A stretch of 5,932 nt of DNA from Deltaproteobacteria bacterium (GTDB lineage Bacteria > Myxococcota_A > Polyangia > Polyangiales > Houyiibacteriaceae). Below the pieces are notes generated by a model that made no database searches, was not told the origin of the DNA, and saw only the letters and a program-made list of their open reading frames with translations. The translations under genes were made by a program, and so were the position numbers. The stretch is from the NCBI GenBank assembly GCA_027295555.1, contig JAPUKT010000386.1, positions 1 through 5,932 of the forward strand. Direction: 5' to 3'. How positions within the stretch are numbered: the stretch's first letter is position 1; each line of letters opens with the position of its first letter. Positions 1 to 5,932 of this stretch are shown one piece after another.

Positions 1-16
1 GCACCTAGGCTCGGTT

Positions 17-70
17 CCAGCGCCAGTGTCAGCGTCAGCGCCAGCGGTCAGCGCCAGCGTCAGCGTCAGC
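17..70. repeat. Degenerate hexanucleotide tandem repeat YCAGCG
   Basis: Nearly nine units of a six-base motif, CCAGCG or TCAGCG, run from 17 to 70. One unit is changed to CCAGTG, and one extra G at 47 shifts the phase. The pattern is CCAGCG, CCAGTG, TCAGCG, TCAGCG, CCAGCG, G, TCAGCG, CCAGCG, TCAGCG, TCAGC. It lies beyond the hairpin that follows the operon, so it is probably an intergenic microsatellite. It could also be the tail of a gene that extends beyond the window edge. Such arrays commonly change copy number by replication slippage. Confidence 0.85.
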
Positions 71-99
71 TACCTCGGCCAAACTCGGTTGGCAAAGGT

Positions 100-133
100 G
101 GACATCGCGCTCGATGAAGTCTGCGCGATGTCC
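100..133 (-). terminator. Perfect 11-bp hairpin after the operon, probable transcript end
   Basis: The arms GGACATCGCGC (100-110) and GCGCGATGTCC (123-133) are exact reverse complements around a 12-base loop. The hairpin begins 31 bases past the stop codon of the HgdB-like gene, the usual place for a transcription terminator or a 3' stabilising structure. The sequence after it on the minus strand (ACCTTTGCC) has no real uridine run. It is therefore not a canonical intrinsic terminator, and the termination role is an inference. The loop is also longer than usual. Confidence 0.45.
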
Positions 134-164
134 TGGAGGCTTTCGGGCCGTTAGGGCTTTCGAG

Positions 165-2057
165 CTAGCCAACCACTTGCAGAAGTACCTCGGAGTTTGG
201 CTCGGCGCGCGGCGCCGGCGCCTTGATGTACTCGAAGCTCGTCGGGATGTCCGGGCCCTCTTCAGCTTTCGGAATCGCGCGCTTCATGAGCTCTGCCCAT
301 GCCTCTTTGGGAGCAGGGACTTTCTCTTTGAGCTCCGTGTAGACCAGGCGTCCGAGCGACGGCAGGTAGGGTGCCATCTTGCCGAACGTTTCCTTCGCAT
401 GGACGAGGTCCTTGGTGAAGAAGGTCTTAGTTCGCGCCACGACGCGCCTGGCGTGCACGTTCGCACGCCCAACGGGCCCCTTGCCGATGAGTGGTCCGAT
501 CTGGTGGATGATGTCCGCGCTCGTGCCAGCCACGACGTGTGGCGCCTTGTAGAGGGTCTTGCCGTAGCGGGAACCCTTCAAGAACTCGCGCGCCTGCTCC
601 TCGGTGATCCCGTACTTGTCGAGCGCCTCCTTGTGCTCCTTGCGAGCTCGCTCACGCGCTTTAAACATGTACATTTGGACGCGGGAGTAGAAGTTGGTCG
701 CGCCGTCGCCACTGGTTTCGACCGGGCAGAAGATCGCGTCCGGATGAAGCTCGGTGATGACGCTTTGAATCCCGTCGGACACGCCCGAGCTCGGCATGCA
801 GCCGAAGGGCTTCACGCTGAGCGTCATGGTCGCTTTTTGCTTCGCGACGTTGAGCACCAGCTTAGCGACCTCCATGTGACCCTCGCCGCCACGTAGCTCG
901 TTGTTGTAGAAGCTGTGGCCAATCTTTGCGATTTCGTCCATGTCCGGGAGCTTGTGACGCTTGAGGCCGATAACCCCACAGAACGTCGCAAACGTGGCGC
1001 GGAGCGCAAGCTCGCCAAGCCAAACCCCCGCCATCTTGTATCCGACATCGGAGCCCTCGAGCCCGTAGTAGCCCTTGTCTTCCCCACGCAGGGTCATGCG
1101 GCGCTCGGTGTCGTGTCGCATCTCCCAAAGAGTGTAGAGGAGCCAGTTGACGAGGGTCTGGATGTCGTTTTCGCCGCCTTCCGACTCGATGAATCGCTGA
1201 AGATGATAGTTGCCGTCGCCCTCGGTGGTCATCGCCCAGAACTCGCCGATGATCGCAACCTTCGGCTTCGCTCGAAGGCGATCGATCTCGACGGCCGCGA
1301 GGTACTGACGGCCGCGCCACAATGCCCTCAGGACGCTACGATTGTTCTCGAGAGCGTTGCTAATATCCTTCTTCGCGGCAGCGATCGCGCGATCGGTGGC
1401 GCCCTCTTCGACCTCGTAGGGTCGAATCCGGTAGCTCATCACGTTCAGCACGTCTCCGGCGAAGAGAGCGCGCGCAAGCGCCATGAAGAACTGAGGATTG
1501 AGGACCAGGCCGATCTCCTCTCCGGTCGCCTGCTTGATGCCAGACTGCTGCTGGAAGAGGATCACTCGGAACCCGTCGAAGCCCGCATCTCGAAGCGCCT
1601 TGCGGTACTCGGTCACGTACATCCCAAATCGGCACGGGCCACATGCGCCGGCGGTCAAGAACACGTACTCGTCGATGATCTCTTTGGCGGTCATCCCCTC
1701 GTCATCGCGCAGGCGGTGAAGCTCCTTGACGAGGTTGCCAACCGTGAAATACGTGGGGTTGCACTGTGCTTTGTTGCCAAACTCTTTGCCGTATCGAAGC
1801 GACTCGTTGTTGGCACCCTCCATGACGCGCGTCTTGTATCCGACCCCATTCAACGCCGCCGCGACGAACTCGTCGTGGGACATCGTCAGGCCACCGTTGA
1901 GGATGGTCGTCCGCGGTCGTTGGGCCGCCGAGAAGAACGGATCGATCATGGAGTCGGTCCATTGCTCACGGTTGTCTTCGAGACCGAGCTTTGCTCGCTC
2001 CTTCGCCTCGAACTCGGCTAGCTCTTTCTCAATGTCGATTTCAAACCCATCAGCCAT
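165..2057 (-). CDS. HgdB-like / 2-hydroxyacyl-CoA dehydratase-related protein (COG3581 type)
   Basis: This 630-residue cytoplasmic protein resembles the C-terminal HgdB-like part of long single-chain activase-related proteins, and is probably an iron-sulfur partner reduced by the upstream activase. Visible landmarks are an acidic/basic helical N-terminus (1-30), KAQCNPTYFTVGNLVKEL (Cys99), TAGACGPCRFGMYVTEYRKA (Cys139, Cys142), MSYRIRPYEVEEG (207-219), IIGEFWAMTTEGDGNYHLQ (269-287), VKPFGCMPSSGVSDG (Cys420) and IFCPVETSGDGA (Cys444). These are the spots where the family usually keeps cysteines or the GPCRFG signature. Only six cysteines occur in the whole protein (the sixth is Cys360), and five lie in these motifs, which supports Fe-S ligation by inference. 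The start ATG is well supported by an AAGGGG ribosome site 7 bases upstream that overlaps the activase stop codon. Many relatives carry this module fused to the activase; here it is a separate gene 11 bases downstream, almost certainly co-transcribed. The C-terminal 60 residues are Ala/Pro/Glu-rich and look less conserved. The substrate is unknown, and a true dehydratase role is not shown. Confidence 0.93.
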   Translation of the reverse strand: MADGFEIDIEKELAEFEAKERAKLGLEDNREQWTDSMIDPFFSAAQRPRTTILNGGLTMSHDEFVAAALNGVGYKTRVMEGANNESLRYGKEFGNKAQCNPTYFTVGNLVKELHRLRDDEGMTAKEIIDEYVFLTAGACGPCRFGMYVTEYRKALRDAGFDGFRVILFQQQSGIKQATGEEIGLVLNPQFFMALARALFAGDVLNVMSYRIRPYEVEEGATDRAIAAAKKDISNALENNRSVLRALWRGRQYLAAVEIDRLRAKPKVAIIGEFWAMTTEGDGNYHLQRFIESEGGENDIQTLVNWLLYTLWEMRHDTERRMTLRGEDKGYYGLEGSDVGYKMAGVWLGELALRATFATFCGVIGLKRHKLPDMDEIAKIGHSFYNNELRGGEGHMEVAKLVLNVAKQKATMTLSVKPFGCMPSSGVSDGIQSVITELHPDAIFCPVETSGDGATNFYSRVQMYMFKARERARKEHKEALDKYGITEEQAREFLKGSRYGKTLYKAPHVVAGTSADIIHQIGPLIGKGPVGRANVHARRVVARTKTFFTKDLVHAKETFGKMAPYLPSLGRLVYTELKEKVPAPKEAWAELMKRAIPKAEEGPDIPTSFEYIKAPAPRAEPNSEVLLQVVG

Positions 2058-2064
2058 TTTTCAG

Positions 2065-2071
2065 CCCCTTA
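2065..2071 (-). promoter_or_regulatory. Ribosome binding site of the HgdB-like gene
   Basis: Read on the minus strand the sequence is TAAGGGG, followed by seven bases (CTGAAAA) and the ATG. The TAA is the stop codon of the upstream activase, so ribosomes finishing the first gene arrive directly at the start site of the second. This arrangement fixes the start of the second gene and suggests translational coupling and balanced expression of the two proteins. Confidence 0.75.
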
Positions 2072-5000
2072 AACTCGGACGATGTTCCCGTCCTTGGTCT
2101 TCTTGCCAAGACGAATCAAACTCTCCGACACCGATGCGGTGAGATCCTCCTCCGGGGTCTTCACAGCCTCGATGCGATAACTCATCACTTTCTCCACGAG
2201 CTCGTTGATCTGACGCTCGAGCTGGAGGTCAGCGCGTCGATGCTCCGCGAGCTGTGCCTGCTTCATTTGGAGTAGCTCCAGTCGCTTTTCGTCGATGCGA
2301 CGCTCGAGCTGGGCCTTGCGGTCCGCGATATCCTCGAGGTGCTCCTCTCGGAGCTTGAGCGAATGCGCGTACGTCTTGACGCGGATCTTGATCGAACCGC
2401 CTGGCTTGTTGGCGTCGATGTCGTGAAGTGAGGACGACGGCAGGCCACTGCTCGAGACGATGCTCTCGATGATCCCGTAGGTGGGCGCGTCGTGCCCGCA
2501 CTTGAAGCTGCTGAGGTCGAGAATCGCCACGTTTGGATGACGCGCGGCGAATTTCACGGCCCACACCTTTTGGGCCGAGTTGGCCGAGTAGTTCTCGGGC
2601 CACACGTCGCCGATGCTGAGGACGTCCTCCCCCTCTTTATAGAAACGCCGGAGCCACTCCTCGTCTTTGGGAATCGAGCGAATGCTCAGGATCGGATAGC
2701 CGAGAACCTGAAACTCATCGGGGATGTTGTGGTGAAGGCCGGGGTCGAGGTGGTACGGGCGGCCAACCATGAGGATGGCGATCTTGTTGTCGTACTCGAC
2801 CTGGTCGAGGATCGCCTTGCCCTTCGCTTGGAGATCGGCGTCGAACCGCTCGAGCGCCGTCAAACCTTCGGCGACCGCAAAGTCGCTCTCGTCCTCGGTG
2901 ATTTCGAGCTCATCCCGGAACGCCTCGAACATGGCGCGCTTCAAGAGTGTGGGCTCGGTGAAGCTGAAGGCGGGAGCCATGTACGTGATGCCGCGAGTCG
3001 CGAAGTAGTCCTGCTCTTTGGTGAAGGCGGCCTTCATGACGTCAGGCGTGCCAGCGACGATGGGGCAGCTCGTGTAGTCGATCGCATCGGTCACGAACGA
3101 GGGGACGTGCGTCAAGATGGGGAAGAAAATCACGTCCAACGGCGCCTTCACGTGCTTGTGGAAGAACAGCTGGTGAAAGTGCGCCTGCACCACCTTCGCG
3201 GGGTAGCAAGGGTCGACCGACCCGTACTTTCCGCCCTCGGCAAACATCTCCTCGGAGCTGGTGTCGCTGAAGACGATGTTCTTCGGTCGGACGCCGAGCA
3301 CCTCGAGGTACGTTCGGAAGAACGGCGCGGTCGAGTACATGTTGAGGACACGCGGAATGCCTACGCGCCACTTAGCCCGCTTCTCGGCTGCCGCTTCGGA
3401 TGAGTGCTGAAATGTACGCTGGTACTTCGTCCGCTCGATCGCCCCGAAGAACTTCCGCTCGACCTTGACATCCTCAACCGGGGTACCGGCGGCGGGCATC
3501 GGCTGCACGCCCCCAACGCGCTTGAAAAGCTTGAGCCCCTCGTGGGTCACGAGGTTCGGAAACTCTCTCAGGATCTTCCGACGCTCTTTGACGAGGTCTT
3601 CCATCGCATCCTTCGACTCGACCATGCCCTTCTCACAGGAGAAGCCACTGATGTAGCGGCTGGTCGTGCCGTCGGGTCGGAAGGTATCGATGAAGGTGCG
3701 CGAGCATTCATTGGCGCAGAAGTGGCACGTCGTGCTCTCGTCGTTCTTCGTCTCGTACTTGAGGTCGATCGCGGCATCCAAGCCGATGAAGGTCGAGCTG
3801 CCGCGTCGCTTCACGACGCGCAATGTCTCCATCGCAGCGCCGATCGCTCCCGCCTCGCCGCTGTGCGGATGGACGTAGACCTCGGCATCGGGCACGCGCT
3901 CTTTGATGTAGTCGACCTGCGCTTTGACGGCCGCCATGTTGTATTGAGTGCCGCCCTGCAACACGAATTTACGGCCGAGCGCGGCCATCCGCGGGATGCC
4001 TACGACGTACTGCCAAATGTTCTTCGGGAGCACCTGCGCGAGGCCCGCGAGTAGCTCCTCTTTGCCGAAGCCTTCCTTTTGAAAGTTCACGCGGTCGGTA
4101 TCGAGGAAGACGGCGCAGCCATAGCTGAACGACGGAGCGAGCTCGGCTTTGAAGGCGTTCTCCGCATACTCTTGTACCGGAAGATCAAACTGATCGGCCA
4201 TTGCTTGCAGCAACATCCCGTTGCCGGCCGAGCACTGGTTCGAGAGCTTGAAGGTCTTGATGTCCCCGTTCTCCATGAAGAGGACTTTGATGTCTTGTCC
4301 GCCGATGTCGCAGATGACATCGACATCACCGAAGTAGTGGGTGGCGCTCATCATGTGAGCAACCGTCTCGACGATGTTGACGTCGGCGCACACGCACTCC
4401 TCGAGCACGTCGGCCGCATACCCCGTGGCGCCAAAGCCGATGATCTCGAGCTCGGCTCCCTTTTCGCGAACCCGCGTGCGTAGATCCGCGAGGAGCTCTT
4501 TGGCGTCTCGAATGGGGTTGCCCTTCGAGAGCGCGTACGACTTCATCAGGACTTCGCCATCCTCGCTCAACAACACCGCCTTGGACGAAGTGCTGCCGCC
4601 ATCAAGGCCGATCACGGCCTTCACCGTGCTGCCCGCAGGCATGTCCGGCTCGACGAACTTGGGGATCCGGTACGCTTCGAGGAATTGCGTCAGCTCTGCC
4701 GCGTCACGCGCCAGCGGCGGGCCCGCGAGTTCGCCAAGACGCTCTTTGCGACCTTCGTTAATGTATCGCTCGAGACCTTCGAGGCCTTTGTAGACGCCTA
4801 CCTCGCGCGGCTCGTGCATGCCGTACAGCACGGAACCGTACGCCGCATACAACGCGGCGTTGTCCGGCACGAGAATCAGCTCCTCGATCGGCACGTCCTT
4901 CGGGTAGTCGTACCCGCGCTCGTCCCACGTCTCTGGAATGCGCTTTCGCCAGCACTCTTGCAGGAACGGAAGGAACGTGTTTGGTCCACCGAGCAGGAGT

Positions 5001-5662
5001 ACCTTGTGCCGAAGCGTGTTGCCGCGCGTGAGCACCGAGAGGTTCTGCATGACGATCGCGTCAGCCAGCGAGCACATGATCTCGTCGGACGGAATGCCGG
5101 TCTTGACGAGGTTGACGATGTCGGTTTCCGCAAACACGCCACACTTCGCGGCGACGTGGTGCAGTTTTTCACCGTTGAAGTGGAGGTTCAGTGTCTCCTC
5201 CGAGGGCATGCCCACTTTGATCATGCATTTGTCGATGGTGGCTCCCGTCCCGGAGGCACACTTGTCGTTCATCGAGGCGATCGCGGTCTTGTCGCCAGTC
5301 TTCTTGTTCTCTTTGAAGATGATGATCTTCGCGTCCTGGCCGCCGAGCTCGATGACGGACCCCGCATCGGGGTGCAACATCTCCACCGCCAACGTGACCG
5401 AGTTCACCTCTTGAACGAACTTCGCGCCAAGGGGGCCCTCCAGGGGCGTCGCGCCCGACCCGGTGATGAACACTCGAACGTCGTCACAATTGAGCTCCGT
5501 CAGAACTTTCCCAATGCGCTCCATGAACTCCACGACACACTCGGCCTGCTTGGTGTGATGACGCTGGTAGTCGCTCCAGATGATGTCTTTGGTCTCGGGA
5601 TCGACGACGACCGCTTTCACGGTCGTGGATCCGACGTCCATGCCTATTATCGCTGCGTGCAT
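2069..5662 (-). CDS. Tandem BadF/HgdC-type activase with DUF2229 (HgdB-like) domain
   Basis: This is a cytoplasmic ATP-dependent low-potential electron-transfer protein of the acyl-CoA dehydratase activase family, about 1197 residues from the chosen ATG. The first ASKHA ATPase domain (about 5-285) shows GMDVGSTTVK (7-16), ELGGQDAK (105-112), NDKCASGTG with Cys135, CGVFAETD with Cys174, and LLGGPNTF (223-230). The second (about 348-617) repeats the plan: IGLDGGSTSSK (351-361), DIGGQDIK (452-459), NQCSAGNG with Cys477, YGCAVFLDTD with Cys516, and LQGGTQYN. Each cysteine pair is 39 residues apart, the spacing I recall for the cluster-bridging cysteines of HgdC. A linker carries CHFCANEC (Cys646, 649, 653) and GFSCEKG (Cys676). 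A DUF2229/COG3580-like region follows (about 764-1090), with GIPRVLNMY, DPCYPAK (Cys819), TSCPIVAG (Cys866), GRPYHLDPG and FKCGHDAP (Cys1055). The tail (about 1095-1165) is charged and probably coiled coil. An in-frame ATG at 5707 would add 15 residues, but homologues normally begin close to the first GxDxGSTT motif. No membrane segment or signal peptide is visible. Its substrate or partner enzyme is not shown by the sequence. Confidence 0.95.
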   Translation of the reverse strand: MHAAIIGMDVGSTTVKAVVVDPETKDIIWSDYQRHHTKQAECVVEFMERIGKVLTELNCDDVRVFITGSGATPLEGPLGAKFVQEVNSVTLAVEMLHPDAGSVIELGGQDAKIIIFKENKKTGDKTAIASMNDKCASGTGATIDKCMIKVGMPSEETLNLHFNGEKLHHVAAKCGVFAETDIVNLVKTGIPSDEIMCSLADAIVMQNLSVLTRGNTLRHKVLLLGGPNTFLPFLQECWRKRIPETWDERGYDYPKDVPIEELILVPDNAALYAAYGSVLYGMHEPREVGVYKGLEGLERYINEGRKERLGELAGPPLARDAAELTQFLEAYRIPKFVEPDMPAGSTVKAVIGLDGGSTSSKAVLLSEDGEVLMKSYALSKGNPIRDAKELLADLRTRVREKGAELEIIGFGATGYAADVLEECVCADVNIVETVAHMMSATHYFGDVDVICDIGGQDIKVLFMENGDIKTFKLSNQCSAGNGMLLQAMADQFDLPVQEYAENAFKAELAPSFSYGCAVFLDTDRVNFQKEGFGKEELLAGLAQVLPKNIWQYVVGIPRMAALGRKFVLQGGTQYNMAAVKAQVDYIKERVPDAEVYVHPHSGEAGAIGAAMETLRVVKRRGSSTFIGLDAAIDLKYETKNDESTTCHFCANECSRTFIDTFRPDGTTSRYISGFSCEKGMVESKDAMEDLVKERRKILREFPNLVTHEGLKLFKRVGGVQPMPAAGTPVEDVKVERKFFGAIERTKYQRTFQHSSEAAAEKRAKWRVGIPRVLNMYSTAPFFRTYLEVLGVRPKNIVFSDTSSEEMFAEGGKYGSVDPCYPAKVVQAHFHQLFFHKHVKAPLDVIFFPILTHVPSFVTDAIDYTSCPIVAGTPDVMKAAFTKEQDYFATRGITYMAPAFSFTEPTLLKRAMFEAFRDELEITEDESDFAVAEGLTALERFDADLQAKGKAILDQVEYDNKIAILMVGRPYHLDPGLHHNIPDEFQVLGYPILSIRSIPKDEEWLRRFYKEGEDVLSIGDVWPENYSANSAQKVWAVKFAARHPNVAILDLSSFKCGHDAPTYGIIESIVSSSGLPSSSLHDIDANKPGGSIKIRVKTYAHSLKLREEHLEDIADRKAQLERRIDEKRLELLQMKQAQLAEHRRADLQLERQINELVEKVMSYRIEAVKTPEEDLTASVSESLIRLGKKTKDGNIVRV

Positions 5663-5675
5663 CAAAACGCGTGAG

Positions 5676-5684
5676 CCCTTCCCT
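5676..5684 (-). promoter_or_regulatory. Probable ribosome binding site of the activase gene
   Basis: The minus strand reads AGGGAAGGG, ending 13 bases before the ATG at 5662. That is somewhat long for a Shine-Dalgarno spacing. An in-frame TTG immediately before this ATG (5665-5663) would have a 10-base spacing and could be the true start. The upstream in-frame ATG at 5707 has no comparable purine-rich site, only CCGAAGCC. It lies eight bases after an inverted repeat, which also argues for the downstream start. Confidence 0.4.
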
Positions 5685-5932
5685 GGTGAGTGAGCGGAGG
5701 TAAACATAGGCTTCGGTCAAAGTCACGCGACTTGACTTGCAAACCGGGTACGTCGACGTCACACCTCGCAGTGCGGGCGCCAAGGTCGTATACCCCGCCG
5801 CGGAGGGCTCGATCAGCACATCACCGTCGAGCGGCGGAGTGCGAAGGTGTGAGAAATCCAACATTGGGTCGATCGTCTCTTGCACGTTATCACGAAGGCA
5901 GCGACTTCCGCGAGGCGACGGTCGACGACGTC
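5685..5932. other. Upstream region of the operon, no defensible gene
   Basis: About 250 bases precede the activase gene and should contain its promoter. A TATACG box at 5792-5787 (minus strand) resembles a -10 element, but I find no convincing -35 partner at 17-18 bases, so I do not call a promoter. A 10-base palindrome ACGTCGACGT lies at 5750-5759. A minus-strand frame is open from a GTG at 5885 (or an ATG at 5864) and runs on into the activase gene in a different frame. Its first 35 or so codons, beginning MLDFSHLRTPPLDGDVL, have plausible GC-rich third positions and could be a gene remnant, but I recognise no family. No tRNA or other RNA gene is seen. Confidence 0.5.
5716..5736 (-). promoter_or_regulatory. 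Imperfect inverted repeat upstream of the activase gene
   Basis: The minus strand reads GTCAAGTC, a GCGT loop, then GACTTTGAC. The arms pair over eight base pairs with a single bulged base. It lies 53-74 bases upstream of the preferred activase start. It could be a 5' leader hairpin or a dyad operator for a regulator. Its function is inferred from position only. Confidence 0.35.

Noticed and set aside
78..93. GCCAA/TTGGC short inverted repeat as a terminator
   Set aside because: The stem is only 5 bp with no T-tract, and a far stronger hairpin lies beside it at 100-133.
915..2021. Long plus-strand open frame (368 codons) opposite the HgdB-like gene
   Set aside because: It is fully antisense to a gene with clear family motifs, its translation shows no recognisable domain, and it is the usual by-product of GC-biased codon use on the opposite strand.
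2492..4054. Two consecutive plus-strand open frames (303 and 216 codons) opposite the middle of the activase gene
   Set aside because: Both lie entirely within the conserved activase gene and show compositionally biased translations without domains.
4685..5674. Plus-strand open frame (329 codons) opposite the first ATPase domain
   Set aside because: It mirrors conserved ATPase codons on the minus strand, its Arg/Val/His/Asp-rich translation looks like a shadow, and it has no motif.
5663..5707. Upstream in-frame ATG giving a 1212-residue activase
   Set aside because: The 15 extra residues (MFTSAHSPGKGSRVL) resemble no part of the family, and no good ribosome site precedes this ATG. It cannot be excluded without start mapping.
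5787..5792. TATACG as a -10 promoter element
   Set aside because: Only four of six consensus positions match, and no credible -35 hexamer lies 16-18 bases upstream.
1..5932. CRISPR array, tRNA, rRNA, insertion sequence or transposase
   Set aside because: No spaced direct repeats, no cloverleaf-like structure, no rRNA sequence and no transposase-like protein were seen. The only tandem repeat is the six-base array at 17-70.

Overview
The window holds a two-gene operon on the minus strand that fills almost all of it. Both genes belong to the large 'acyl-CoA dehydratase activase / HgdB-like' family, related to the 2-hydroxyglutaryl-CoA dehydratase and benzoyl-CoA reductase activators and to the double-cubane iron-sulfur proteins. 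Base composition is roughly 60% G+C by eye, with frequent C or G at third codon positions. The two-gene split of this family recalls deltaproteobacterial lineages in the broad sense, such as Myxococcota and relatives. That assignment is a weak inference, because no rRNA or taxonomic marker is present.

Layout, read in the direction of transcription (high to low coordinates). Bases 5932-5685 are an upstream region with no gene I can defend. It contains a small hairpin (5716-5736) and a short open frame of uncertain meaning. Bases 5662-2069 encode a protein of about 1197 residues: two tandem BadF/HgdC-type ATPase domains, a cysteine-rich linker, a DUF2229-type HgdB-like domain, and a charged, probably coiled-coil tail. 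After an 11-base gap containing a clear ribosome binding site, bases 2057-165 encode a 630-residue HgdB-like (COG3581-type) partner. Bases 164-1 hold a perfect 11-bp hairpin (100-133), probably the transcript end, followed by a degenerate hexanucleotide tandem repeat (17-70).

How the parts should work together: in characterised relatives the BadF-type activase carries a [4Fe-4S] cluster shared between two subunits. It uses ATP hydrolysis to push a very low-potential electron into an HgdB-fold protein that holds the catalytic Fe-S cluster. Here both ATPase halves sit on one chain and each keeps its pair of cluster cysteines with the spacing I recall for HgdC. The first protein could therefore form the shared cluster within one chain and donate electrons to the HgdB-like modules on its own C-terminus and on the second protein. 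No CoA-transferase, recognisable 2-hydroxyacyl-CoA dehydratase substrate subunit or ferredoxin is visible, so the substrate remains unknown. The operon is best described as a self-contained ATP-driven low-potential reductase of unknown substrate.
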